From contig CM066032.1 in NCBI GenBank assembly GCA_033557465.1, forward strand, positions 53,666,955 to 53,730,954: 64,000 bases of DNA. The letters run 5' to 3'. Below, piece by piece: positions 9,038 through 18,607 of this stretch. Both the position numbers and the translations under genes were made by a program. The first letter of the stretch is position 1. Every line of letters begins with the position of its first letter. Source of the DNA: Ichthyophis bannanicus. Its lineage: Eukaryota; Chordata; Amphibia; Gymnophiona; Ichthyophiidae. The notes beneath the pieces were generated by a model, which made no database searches, was not told the origin of the DNA, and was given only the letters and a program-made list of their open reading frames with translations.

Positions 9038-11664
9038 GGACTCCCAAGCTAAGATGCCCGGAGGGAGTCCTAGCATGTTGCAAATCTAAGATGAGCCATG
9101 CTTTCCTTCAGAACCTCAGGCATCCTGGGGATGGAGGGTAGGAGTTGAAATAAAAGACGCTGTGAAACAGCTAAACTAAACCAGGACTTCCGGATGGGAG
9201 TCTAGGTGTAGATGATCATAATAAGTAAATATTGGAGTAATATTCCAATATGGACCTCACCTGGTGGTATTGTAAAAGGTTTATTGAGTTTCACATGGAT
9301 CTGTTAGTAAGAACCAGTAGAAAACCCTCAAGGGAGTACCTCACTCTGAAGTACAGGTAACCAAACTGTAGAAGGACAGGTGAAGGTTAGAAACCGTCAA
9401 GGGTGAGAGTAGCCCCAGGGAAAAACTGGGTGGTGTAATGAGGAAGGACTTCAGCGGAAAACACAGAAGGCTGTATCAGACAAGGCTTAAAGTCTTTTGG
9501 TCCAAGAATAGCACAATCCTAGGACCAAAAGGAGATATGTTTGACCAATTTGGATGGACAAATATAAAATAGTCCTTGTAGAAGAGAAGGGGTATTGAAG
9601 ACCCCAGTATCCGTTGAGAAATAAGGACAGATGTCCGAGGCGTTATAGCCTCTGATTAACTGAAGATCAGTAACATCTTTCCTAATTGATGTTAGGTAGG
9701 AAAGATGATACATGGAGAGCTTCAGAGGTACCTAAACCTGAAGGGTTATGGTAAGAAATTTGTTAAATACCACAGAGATTGGCTGTATATGTAGAACCCT
9801 ATGCATGCTGGCACAGCATTGATAAGGGTAGTGCCCAGCTGTATACATATGGGCATACCCATACCCATACACATATGGCCATACCCATACCCATACACAT
9901 ATGGCCATACCCATACCCATACACATATGGGCATACCCATACCCATACACATATGGGCATACCCATACCCATACACATATGGGCATACCCATACCCATAC
10001 ACATATGGGCATACCCATACCCATACACATATGGGCATACCCATACCCATACACATATGGGCATACCCATACCCATACACATATGGGCATACCCATACCC
10101 ATACACATATGGGCATACCCATACCCATACACATATGGGCATACCCATACCCATATACATATGGGCATACCCATACCCATATACATATGGGCATACCCAT
10201 ACCCATATACATATATATATATAAATGTATCTGCATATAGATATATACATGTCTCCACATATGTAGGTAGAGACATGTCCATATAACTATACCCACATAG
10301 GAGTATGTGGAGAGAGAGAAAGGTGCATCTAATAACAAGAAAGGTAATACCGGCTTGAAGAGATGCAAGAAAACCTTTGTCCCTGGTTATGATTGAGAGT
10401 GTCAGGGGAATGCTCTCTGACAAGGAACAGTCTAGATTCATTTAGGAATTCTAGCCCTTGAATAACCAGGATGGTTTACATGAAAAAAGTGCAGATGATA
10501 TCTTCAGTCTGCAGGCAGCAAGTCCAGGTCCTTTTAGAACTGTAGTATGGTAACTGGATAAGACGCAATGGAAGTGAAAACCATATAAGGACGAGCTGCA
10601 CGAAAAAGAAAAATATCCCTGGTGAAGGAGTCCAGTGGACGAAGCCAGGGAACTGAGCAATTCTTTAGGTTTTCACGTGATGTAAGGCATGTGTCCTTTG
10701 TTTTAAAAGGAGACCTTAAGGGAGATGGTAACGGTAGGGAACCCTACCAGTCATGAGGGGGCATGACTGGATGAGGCCTTCCTAACCATCTGGGATTATC
10801 TGCTAGGAAGATGCAAATGCTCTCTAGCAAGGGCCCATAGTGCAGAGCTACTCTGTAGAGTTGCAGAGAGCATGCTGCAGGTTGGTTAGAAGAAAAAACT
10901 GGCTGTTTTAAAGCCAGTACGTAACAAACTATTCTGCCAATGCCAAGGAATTGGAGATGGCGAGGAATAGAAATGAAACCGATAGGCCTGTAGTAATAGA
11001 GTTTCCAAAAGAAAGGTCAATAACCTGTTTTGGACTTACTACTAAGGCCAGAAAGGACTGCTAATGGAGGACAAACCTTGGTTACTTGGTAAATAGAACC
11101 AGAGGGTAACCACTAGGAACTCCTGCCGTTGCAGCTACTACCAAGGCAGCAGAAAAGAATGAACAGACATAAGCAGGAGTGGCAAGACTCCCTTACTGAC
11201 TGATAAGCTGCCCCAAGTAAGATTGAAAAAGAGGGGGGGACAACTCTGAAAAGGAAACCCCCTACTGGAAAAGGTAGAAACCTACAGGGATTTTAGAAAA
11301 AAAACCTCCAGCTAAATGATACCACTCTTACAGGCGAAATGTTTCAGTAAAAGGGTAGGTAAAGGCAGAGTTGAAGGAGACTTACGATATGGTAAGTCCC
11401 TGGAAAGGTATGATGATACATGCTGGGACAGGAAACTATCTTATTGATAGTTGTTACACCTCTTATCCCTCCCCAGGAGGAAGAGAAAAACCCATGTTAC
11501 TTATAAGCATGATCATCCTGAGAGCTCATAGAACAAAAAGAATGGATGTCTACTGAGAAGAGATCCATGTCTAGAGTTTAGGATGAAAACAGTGTAGATG
11601 CTTCTATTAAGAAGCAGACTACAGGTTCTAAACCCCAAACAGGAAAGAAAGATGTAATAATATA
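9038..11664. other. Noncoding 3' region of unit C
   Basis: About 2.6 kb lies between the ICR half and gag without recognisable RT or YR on either strand. It contains the 26-bp minisatellite (separate entry), an adjoining (AT)n run at 10209-10222, and blocks homologous to unit B. The only open frames are short, or repeat-encoded and open in several frames at once. Confidence 0.65.
9845..10208. repeat. 26-bp minisatellite, 14 units
   Basis: Fourteen head-to-tail copies of a 26-bp unit starting ACATATGGGCATACCC and ending in a duplicated CATACC core. Units 2 and 3 carry GGCC instead of GGGC, and the last units carry ATATAC in place of ACACAT context. The array runs into an AT dinucleotide tract. 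Long frames on both strands (Thr-His-rich or Tyr-Gly-rich) come only from the repeat. Confidence 0.95.
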
Positions 11665-12473
11665 TCAGAAGCCCTGCGGATGCTGGGTTTGCTGAACCTG
11701 TTGAGGTTGTGGTTTCCTTAGCCTGGTTGGATGTTTCCCCTGTCTGGGAACATCTGTATGATCGGTAGAAGATGAATAAAACTTTCTCCCCTTAAGGGAA
11801 GAAAGTTTGTTAGGAGAAATCCTAGAAACAGGGATAGAGGAAGGCGTACACAAGCCTCTGAAAGCAATAGTGTCAGTTAACTGAGCAGCTTGGAGTAAAG
11901 CCTCCTTGTTAAAGAGATTCTCTCCAATACAAGGAGTATTTCCCAGTCTATCTTGTACCCATTTGTCCAAGTCTGAAGCTTGGAGCCAGGCTCTACGTCA
12001 TGCCCCTATGGCTATAGCAGAGGTTCTGCTAACAGACTCAAAAGAGTCCAGGGAAGCACGATGAAGGAAACTAGAAATATTTTGAGCATGACTGACTAGT
12101 ATAGAACAATCTGCTCTTTTAGGCTCTTGAAGAAAAGGGGTCAAAAGTAGTAAATTCTTTGTGACCTCAAGAGATAATCCCATATAGAAAATATATGAGA
12201 GAATTCTTGCTGAAAACATGGATGCCTGGAAGGTTTGGCGTCCAAAGGCATCTAAATTCCTAGCCTCACAACCTGGCGGATAAGAAGAGTGCTTCTTAAT
12301 ACTCTTAATGCGCCTCATTGCTGATTCTACAATAGAATGAGGGAGCTGAGGCTTTTGAAAACCTGGAGAAGGGGGCACCATGTATAGAAGATCAGTTGCC
12401 CTAGAAGGTGGGGATACCGTTAAAGGAGCTTCTCACGTTCTAAATAGGAGATCCTGCAAGATCAGATGCAAAG
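11665..12473 (-). pseudogene. Gag of unit C, C-terminal half
   Basis: Encodes the C-terminal two-thirds of a gamma Gag: VPPSPGFQKPQLPHSIVES, ILSYIFYMGLSLE, SASLDSFESVSRTSAIAIGA-type block, then DKWVQDRLGNTPCIGENLFN. It ends HPQGF and a TGA at 11665. One frame break lies near 11985. The gene is cut at 12473 by unit D and resumes at 21748. No pol frame follows the stop. Confidence 0.82.
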
Positions 12474-12830
12474 GAAAGCACAGTTACTTACCTGTAACAG
12501 GTGATCTCTGGGAACAGCAGGAATAAGTCTTCACACATGGGTATCGTCGGTACCGACAAAGCCTGCGCGGGAACGCTCCCCAGCGTCCAAAAGGAAAGCC
12601 TTTGGGAGCATCCCACAGCGCCTGCGCGCTGCCTTCCCGCCTTTCCTAACCACTTCTCTCCAGTTCGAGTTTTAAAGCTGAGACAAAGAGAGAGTGAGGA
12701 AAGGAAGGAAAGAAAAATAGAGATACAACTCCTAGGGGAGGTGGGTGGGTTGTGAAGACTTATTCCTGCTGTTCCCAGAGATCACCTGTTACAGGTAAGT
12801 AACTGTGCTATCTCCAGGAACAAGCAGGAA
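12474..12830 (-). repeat. 3' terminal repeat and partial ICR of unit D
   Basis: Begins CACAGTTACTTACCTGTAACAGG, followed by an inverted copy of the 5' end (TCGTCGGTACCGAC near 12544). At 12752-12830 comes the ICR: the reverse complement of the 3' end (TTATTCCTGCTGTTCCCAGAGATCACC) followed by the reverse complement of the 5' end (TATCTCCAGGAACAAGC). The ICR is cut at 12830 by unit E. Confidence 0.85.
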
Positions 12831-13202
12831 AGCGTAGTTACTCACCTGTAACAGGTGTTCTCCAGGAGCAGCAGGAATCAGTCCTCACATATGGGTGACG
12901 TCGGCGCCGACGGAGCCCTCGCGGAGCAATTTTCCCCAGCTTTCAAAGAAAGCCTTTGGGAATTGCAGCGCGCATGCGCGGTCGCCTTCCCGCCCAAGGG
13001 TGCCATCTTAGCCAGTCAGATGACATAGCTAAAAAAGACAGCATAAAAATTTGCAAAAAAAACTTAAGCAGATGATTGCAACTCCAAGGGGAGGAGGGAG
13101 GGTTGTGAGGACTGATTCCTGCTGCTCCTGGAGAACACCTGTTACAGGTGAGTAACTACGCTTTCTCCAGGACCAAGCAGGAAGTCAGTCCTCACATATG
13201 GG
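12828..13202 (-). repeat. 3' terminal repeat and ICR of unit E
   Basis: The outer end has GTAGTTACTCACC and the palindrome CACCTGTAACAGGTG at 12843-12857. Then follows an inverted copy of the 5' end, with GTCGGCGCCGAC near 12899. The ICR at 13105-13202 joins the complement of the 3' end to the complement of the 5' end (TTTCTCCAGGACCAAGCAGG). This is the diagnostic DIRS arrangement, used as a template to complete and circularise the cDNA. Confidence 0.9.
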
Positions 13203-13338
13203 ACTCCCAAGCTTAAGGCTACCGGAGACCCTAAGCACAAAAATGAGCTCCCTCTAGCTCAGCAGCACAGAAGGAAAGAATCTTCGCTGAATTATCACCC
13301 ACCGGTAGCCCACATCCGGGATGGAGGGTAGGAGTTGC

Positions 13339-14412
13339 TCAAACCTCAAAGAGATTACGGAGGACTGCCTGTCCGAAAGCACTGTCCCTGCGGGACTCCC
13401 TCTCGAGACAGTAATGGACCGCAAAAGTCTGGCTCGAAGACCAAGTAGCAGCCCGGCAGATGTCTGCCAGCGGAACAGAGCGGAGGTAAGCCACTGACGT
13501 AGCCTTTGCCCGAACACAATGAGCCGTGACTCGACCATCCAAGGAGAGTCCGGCTGCCCCATAAGCCCAAGTGATACAGTCCGCAACCCAGATGGACAGA
13601 GTACGCTTGGAGACCGGGAGTCCCAATTTATTGGGATCAAAAGACACAAAAAGCTGAGCAGCTTTACGGTGCTCCCGCGTACGGTCAAGGTAGAAGTTCA
13701 ATGCCCTTCTACAGTCCAGGGTATGGAGGACCATTTCAGCTCGGCTGGAGTGTGGTCTGGGAAAGAAGGTCGGAAGTACCACCTCCTGATTGATGTGAAA
13801 AGGGGAGACCACTTTTGGAAGAAATTTTGGGTGAGTCCGTAGGACTACCCTATTTTTGTAGAACCGAGTGTAAGGGGGATCAGACACGAGGGCCTGCAAT
13901 TCACTTACGCGCCTAGCGGAAGTGAGGGCTATCAAGAACAATGTTTTCCAAGAAAGAAAACGGAGAGAACAGGTAGCCATAGGTTCAAAAGGCAGACAGG
14001 TGATCCGCTGTAAAACCACATTCAGATCCCAGTCAGGCGCTGGCGGGCACAGAGGTGGTTTAAGTAGAAGGAGACCTCGGAGAAACCTCGCTACGAGAGG
14101 GTCGCTGGAAAGAGGTCTGCCGTCCACCGGCACATGATGTGCTGAAAGAGCACTGAGGTGAACTTTGACGGAGTTGGACTTAAGTCCCAGATTAGAGAGG
14201 TATAGCAAGTACTGCAAGATCACCGACACCGAGCAGGAGAAGGGATCCTGAGACTGTTGGGTACACCAAACGGAAAAGCGACGCCATTTAAGGGCGTAGC
14301 ATTTGCGGGTAGAAGGTCGCCGAGAAGCTAGGACGACCTCCTCCACCTCTGCCGGCAGGAGAAGGGGAGCAAGGACTACCCTCTCAGCAGCCAGGCCATT
14401 AGATTGAGAGAT
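13339..14412 (-). CDS. Tyrosine recombinase of unit E, intact
   Basis: Integrates circular element DNA by strand exchange. In order: SNGLAAERVVLAPLL, core-binding region (YALKWRRFSVWCTQQ), arginine box ALTSARRVSELQAL, RTHPKFLPKVVSPFHINQEV, FDPNKLGLPVSKRTLS, HxxR box AHCVRAKATSVAYL, and nucleophile box AVHYCLERES. It ends NLFEV with a stop at 13339. All catalytic residues expected for YR (R, HxxR, H/Y) are visible. I see no clear start codon: the frame is open far upstream, across the RT/RNase H region (to about 16296), so the true N-terminus is uncertain and may be translated with a Ser/Pro-rich extension. Confidence 0.85.
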   Translation of the reverse strand: MSQSNGLAAERVVLAPLLLPAEVEEVVLASRRPSTRKCYALKWRRFSVWCTQQSQDPFSCSVSVILQYLLYLSNLGLKSNSVKVHLSALSAHHVPVDGRPLSSDPLVARFLRGLLLLKPPLCPPAPDWDLNVVLQRITCLPFEPMATCSLRFLSWKTLFLIALTSARRVSELQALVSDPPYTRFYKNRVVLRTHPKFLPKVVSPFHINQEVVLPTFFPRPHSSRAEMVLHTLDCRRALNFYLDRTREHRKAAQLFVSFDPNKLGLPVSKRTLSIWVADCITWAYGAAGLSLDGRVTAHCVRAKATSVAYLRSVPLADICRAATWSSSQTFAVHYCLERESRRDSAFGQAVLRNLFEV

Positions 14413-16296
14413 CTGAGGTTGGGGTGTAGCAGGGACCCCTGATCCTGAGTGAGGAGATCCGGTTGAAACCCCAGAGGGAATGGATCCTCTACCGCTAATT
14501 GCAGCAGGAGTGGAAACCACGGCTGTCTGGGCCAGCGAGGGGCCACCAGGATCATGGAAGCTTTGTCTCGGAGAACCTTGAAAAGAGTTCGAGAGACTAG
14601 CGGGATGGGAGGAAAAGCATACAGGAGGCTCTCCGACCATGAGAGTAGAAAAGCGTCTGCCGCAACTCGAAGGGGATGTGGCTGACGAGAGCAGAAGCGA
14701 GGAAGTTGCCGGTTGAGAGGACTGGCAAAGAGATCCATCGTGGGGAGGCCCCACTTTAGAAAGAGCTTCTGAACTACCAAGGGATCCAGGCGCCACTCGT
14801 GCGGCTGGAGGATCCTGCTGAGTTTGTCCGCCAGGCAATTTTCTTGGCCTGGGAGATAAACTGCCTTGAGAAGAACGCCGTGACTGACGGCCCAAGAGCA
14901 GAGCTTCTGTGCTTCCCGACAGAGAAGGAAGGAGCCCGTGCCCCCCTGCTTGTTCACGTAGAACATGGCAACTTGATTGTCCGTCTGGACAAGGACGGAC
15001 TGGTGAGAGGTCAGGTGCGAGAAAGCCTTGAGAGCCAGGCGGATCGCTCTGAGCTCCAGGAAGTTGATCTGCTGAGCAGACTCCCACGTGGTCCAGAGGC
15101 CCTGAGTACGTGCCCCTTGGCAATGTGCTCCCCAACCCAGGAGGGACGCATCTGTCGTCAGCACCTGGGCCGGCTGAGGTGACTGAAAAGGCATGCCGAG
15201 TACCAGGTTCTGCCGATGAAGCCACCACTGGAGAGACGAGGCCAGCGGCTCGGAGACGCGCACTAGGTCTGCTAGGCCGCCTGTGGCTTGTTGCCACTGC
15301 TTGCGAAGACACCATTGAGCAGGCCGCATATTCAGGCGGGCATTGGGGGTCACATGGATGGTGGAAGCCATATGGCCGAGCAGTCTCAGGAAGCGCCTGG
15401 CGGAGACCAGGGGCTGGCTGCGAAAACGGTCGGCTATGTCCATGAGCCGTTGAGCCCTGTCGAGAGGCAGGAAAGCTCGTGCCTGAGGAGTGTGCAGTCT
15501 TGCGCCGATGAACTCGAGATCCTGTGAGGGGAGCAAAGTGGACTTTGCGAAGTTTATGACAAAGCCCAAGTACTGCAGAAGAGTCACCGTGCGGTGTGTG
15601 GCGGTGACCTCCGGAGCGGACGCTGCTCTGATGAGCCAGTCGTCGAGGTACGGAAAGACAGAGGCCGTGAAGCCGGAGATGGGCCGCCACCACCGCGAGA
15701 GATTTTGTGAAGACTCGCGGTGCGGAGGACAGGCCAAAGGGCAGTACTCTGTACTGGTAATGATTTCCTGCCACCACAAACCTTAGGTATTGGCGGTGGC
15801 TTGGGTGGATGAGGATGTGCGTGTAGGCATCCTTTAGATCCAAGGAGCATAGCCAATCTCCCTGCTGGAGGTAGGGCAGAAGGATTCCAAGGGTAAGCAT
15901 TTTGAACTTTTCCCGCACGAGGAACCTGTTGAGGTTGCGCAAGTCCAGGATGGGTCTGAGGCCTCCTGTCCTTTTTGGTACTAGAAAATACCTGGAATAA
16001 AAGCCTTGACCTCTCAGGTGGTGGGGCACCGGTTCCACCGCCTGTTCCTGTAGAAGACCTGCTAACTCCTGAAGGAGTAAGTCCCTGTGCAGAGGGAGTC
16101 GCGGAGGTTCTCCCGGGAAATAGGAGGGAGGGACCTGGTGGAAGTGGAGAAGATAGCCTTCTCTTACGACGTGAAGCACCCAGGCATCTGAAGTGATGTT
16201 GGACCACCTGTGGGCGAAGTGAACCAGCCGGCCTCCGGTGCTGGGAGGAGCCAGCGGAGGGGGAGAGGCTATGCTGAAGGAGTCAAAAGCCCCCAC
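14376..16296 (-). pseudogene. Reverse transcriptase/RNase H of unit E, one frame break
   Basis: RT N-terminus (16296 to about 15680): GRLVHFAHRWSNITSD, RPILDLRNLNRFL, motif A SLDLKDAYTHI, motif B LPFGLSSAPRVFTK. The frame then changes, and motif C FPYLDDWLI, LTTDASLLGWGAH, NFLELRAIRLAL, VQTDNQVAMFYVNKQ, CLADKLSR and DLFASPLNRQLPRFCSR are read from 15779 to a stop at 14376. The break sits just before motif C and looks like a 2-nt loss compared with beta and delta copies. The first codon of the open RT frame is GTG, inside the end of gag. The first ATG is over 100 codons in, past conserved RT sequence. Confidence 0.88.
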
Positions 16297-18205
16297 CCTG
16301 CTGAGCAGGGGCTGGTGGTGCAGGCTTGGGGGCTTGCTGCCTACGGGACCCGTTACCCCGTCCCTTAGCCTGCTGGCCCTGTTGGGGAGCTGCGGGGGCC
16401 TGATATTGGGGGTAGTGTTTATAGGCAGCTGCCTTTCTCGGGTAAAAGGACTTCTTTCCCGAGCCCTTCTTTTTCTGGGAAGGGGCGGAGGTCTTCCTAG
16501 AAAGCCTAGTCCTGGTGAGAGTCTCTGTCTCTAGTTGTGCAGCCTTCTCGTCCATAGGTTTGCCAAAGAGGTTTTCACCTCGGCAGGGGACATCGACCAA
16601 CTTGTCCTGCACCCAGGGCTCAAGGTCAGACGACTGAAGCCAAGCCTGTCGGCGGGCACCGATGCCGGCTGCGGCCACTCGAGCCGATGCTTCAAAGCCA
16701 TCATAGGCTGCTCGGGATATGAACTTTGAGCATTCCCGAATGCCAGTGGACAAGGCTAGGAACCTCCGCAAAGGTTCCTCGGACAATCCAGCGGAGAATC
16801 CGGCTAGCTCTTTAGCCAGGTCTCGGAGATACATGCCCATGTATAGCTGGTAGGTCTGGACACGACACGCAAGCATAGAGCCCTGGAAACACTTCTTACC
16901 AAGGCCATCCAGGTTACGGGCCTCCCTGCCAGGAGGCACCGAGGAGTGCATCTTCTGGCTCTTAAGACGATGCATGGCCGATTCCACTACCATGGAATGG
17001 TGTGGTCGCTGTGCTTTTTGGAAGCCAGGGCTCTTGCGGACTCGATAGATAGAATCGACCCGCTTGCTCAGGACTGGCGAGGAGGCCGGACTCTCCCACA
17101 TGCGGAAGAGTAGTCGTTCCAGCATGGGAGGAACCGGTACAGTAAAGTGTTCCCTGGCGGGAGAGTCATACTGGAGGGCGTCGAGCTCTTCGGCTCGAGG
17201 CTCCTCCTCGGGATCCGCAGGGAAGGCCAAAGCCTTGGCCATATCCCTGACGAAGTCCGAGAACCAGGCATCATCCGGAGGGGACTGCTTCCGAGGTTCG
17301 GACTCAGGCGAGTCCGAGGGGACACACCGAGTCCGAAAAGAATCAGGTGACTCTTCCTCTTCAGACTCCCAGACCGACTCAGAGGAGGAATCGGTGGGGT
17401 CGGCCCGGGCAGGCTGCGGCGCCGGCCGCCCCGACGCCGAGGGAGTCGGCGTCGACGACCTCGGTCCCGAATGGGAGGCCGAGGGTGACCTCGACCGAGG
17501 ATCGACTCGAGTTCGCATGGACTCGAGGATCGGCTCGGTCTCCGGGGTCGACTTAGACGTCGACGTCCCGGCGGTCGGGGCAGCGGCGCCAGCGAGGCTA
17601 GCGAGCAGTGCCCGCTGCTGGTCCATGAAGGCAGACAGTCTGCTCTCCAAGGCCGTCAACCTGAGTCCGAGCTCAGGTGACCCAGCAGCCCCCGACTCGG
17701 GCCCCGACGGCGTCGGGCCCGACGTCGGCTGTCGCGGAGGCGAGTCCAGAAGGACCACAGGACTTACCCGGGCAGGCATCTCCGACTCCAGGCGAGGTCG
17801 CTTCGGGATGTGTTCCTTCTCCAAGGACCCGGGGCGGCTGTCGGGGCTATGCGACCTGGCCCTCGCGGAACCAGGAGCGTCCACCGACGCCGCCCTCGCG
17901 GGTTTCACCTTCCGACGATGGTCCCCGGAGGGAGAACCCCGGTCGGAGGAACTCCGGCGACGGTCCGAGCTGGAGCCTTTCGACGCGGAGGCCTCCGACG
18001 AGGTCCGGGTACGGCTGGGGTCAGCGAAGATTCTCTCACGCTGATGCCGCCGACTTCTCAACGCCTTTGAGGACATTTTGCTGCAGGGCCCACAGATCAG
18101 TTCCTCATGATCCGGGCCCAGGCAGCGGAGGCAAAAGTCGTGTGTGTCAGTTAGTGACATATTTCGGTCACACCGACCACACCGCTTAAACCCACTGGCA
18201 GCCAT
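16283..18205 (-). CDS. Gag-like protein of unit E, intact 640 codons
   Basis: The only full-length DIRS Gag here. The N-terminus has three cysteine pairs and a histidine, C9-x2-C12, C25-x2-C28, H33, C38-x2-C41 (CLRCLGPDHEE core), likely a zinc-binding fold. Residues about 50-330 are Ser/Pro/Arg-rich and probably disordered, with an acidic SSSESVWESEEEESPD stretch. Then come FSDFVRDMAKALAF, FQKAQRPHHSMVVESAM, VQTYQLYMGMYLRDLA, RRQAWLQSSDLEPWVQD and PCRGENLFGKPM. The tail is Lys/Gln/Pro-rich, ending QQGGGF. The stop at 16283-16285 is in the context UUU-UGA-C, with the RT frame continuing at GAC in +1. Confidence 0.9.
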   Translation of the reverse strand: MAASGFKRCGRCDRNMSLTDTHDFCLRCLGPDHEELICGPCSKMSSKALRSRRHQRERIFADPSRTRTSSEASASKGSSSDRRRSSSDRGSPSGDHRRKVKPARAASVDAPGSARARSHSPDSRPGSLEKEHIPKRPRLESEMPARVSPVVLLDSPPRQPTSGPTPSGPESGAAGSPELGLRLTALESRLSAFMDQQRALLASLAGAAAPTAGTSTSKSTPETEPILESMRTRVDPRSRSPSASHSGPRSSTPTPSASGRPAPQPARADPTDSSSESVWESEEEESPDSFRTRCVPSDSPESEPRKQSPPDDAWFSDFVRDMAKALAFPADPEEEPRAEELDALQYDSPAREHFTVPVPPMLERLLFRMWESPASSPVLSKRVDSIYRVRKSPGFQKAQRPHHSMVVESAMHRLKSQKMHSSVPPGREARNLDGLGKKCFQGSMLACRVQTYQLYMGMYLRDLAKELAGFSAGLSEEPLRRFLALSTGIRECSKFISRAAYDGFEASARVAAAGIGARRQAWLQSSDLEPWVQDKLVDVPCRGENLFGKPMDEKAAQLETETLTRTRLSRKTSAPSQKKKGSGKKSFYPRKAAAYKHYPQYQAPAAPQQGQQAKGRGNGSRRQQAPKPAPPAPAQQGGGF

Positions 18206-18439
18206 CGGGGGAAAAAGGGCCCCTGCGAGGTCTAAGGACCGGGCTGCCAGGGAAAAACCGAAAACGAAAGCTGACTAAGTCAGAAAAACCAAAAAAAGTA
18301 AGAGGACTCGTGACCGGCGTCGCGAGTCCGGGCGGGAAAAGGATCGGCGTCGAACCGAAGGAAAAAAGGATAAAATAAAGAAGAAAATCAACTTTTTCGC
18401 GGGGACAAGACGGGGACGTCTGTAGGGCTCCGCGGAAAA

Positions 18440-18607
18440 AAGAAGACTGGCTAAGATGGCACCCTCGGGCGGGAAGACGACCGCGCATGCGCGCTGCAAT
18501 TCCCAAAGGCTTTCTTTGAAAGCTGGGGAAAATTGCTCCGCGAGGGCTCCGTCGGCGCCGACGTCACCCATAAGTGAGGACTGACTTCCTGCTTGGTCCT
18601 GGAGAAA
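18440..18607 (-). repeat. 5' terminal repeat of unit E
   Basis: Inverted copy of 12880-13020 (GCCATCTTAGCCAG, GCATGCGC, CTTTGAAAGC and GTCGGCGCCGAC blocks all match in reverse). It ends TTGGTCCTGGAGAAA at 18607. The left and right copies are nearly identical, in keeping with a recent insertion. Confidence 0.9.

Larger units (their letters stand above)
12828..18607 (-). mobile_element. DIRS retrotransposon, unit E (alpha), nearly intact
   Basis: This is the best preserved DIRS copy here, about 5.78 kb. It has a 3' terminal repeat, ICR, YR, RT/RNase H, an intact gag and a 5' terminal repeat in standard DIRS order. It is bounded by GAAA on both sides (12828-12831 and 18604-18607) without a longer target duplication. 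It is GC-rich compared with its flanks. Beta sequence of unit D lies on both sides, so it is the innermost and youngest layer of the nest. Confidence 0.92.

Noticed and set aside
9732..10441. Several 100-230-codon frames on both strands, rich in Thr/His/Ile/Pro or Tyr/Gly/Met
   Set aside because: They are open only because the 26-bp minisatellite lacks stops in those frames; several frames are open at once and nothing is recognisable.
13339..14412. Phage integrase or bacterial contamination
   Set aside because: The recombinase is of the DIRS type, linked to RT/RNase H and Gag, with terminal repeats and an ICR, inside vertebrate repeat context.
17064..18044. 326-codon plus-strand frame
   Set aside because: It is the complement of the GC-rich disordered part of unit E gag, which explains the lack of stops.
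16238..18205. CpG island or promoter of a host gene
   Set aside because: The GC-rich stretch coincides with alpha gag coding sequence and the terminal repeat; no host exon is attached.
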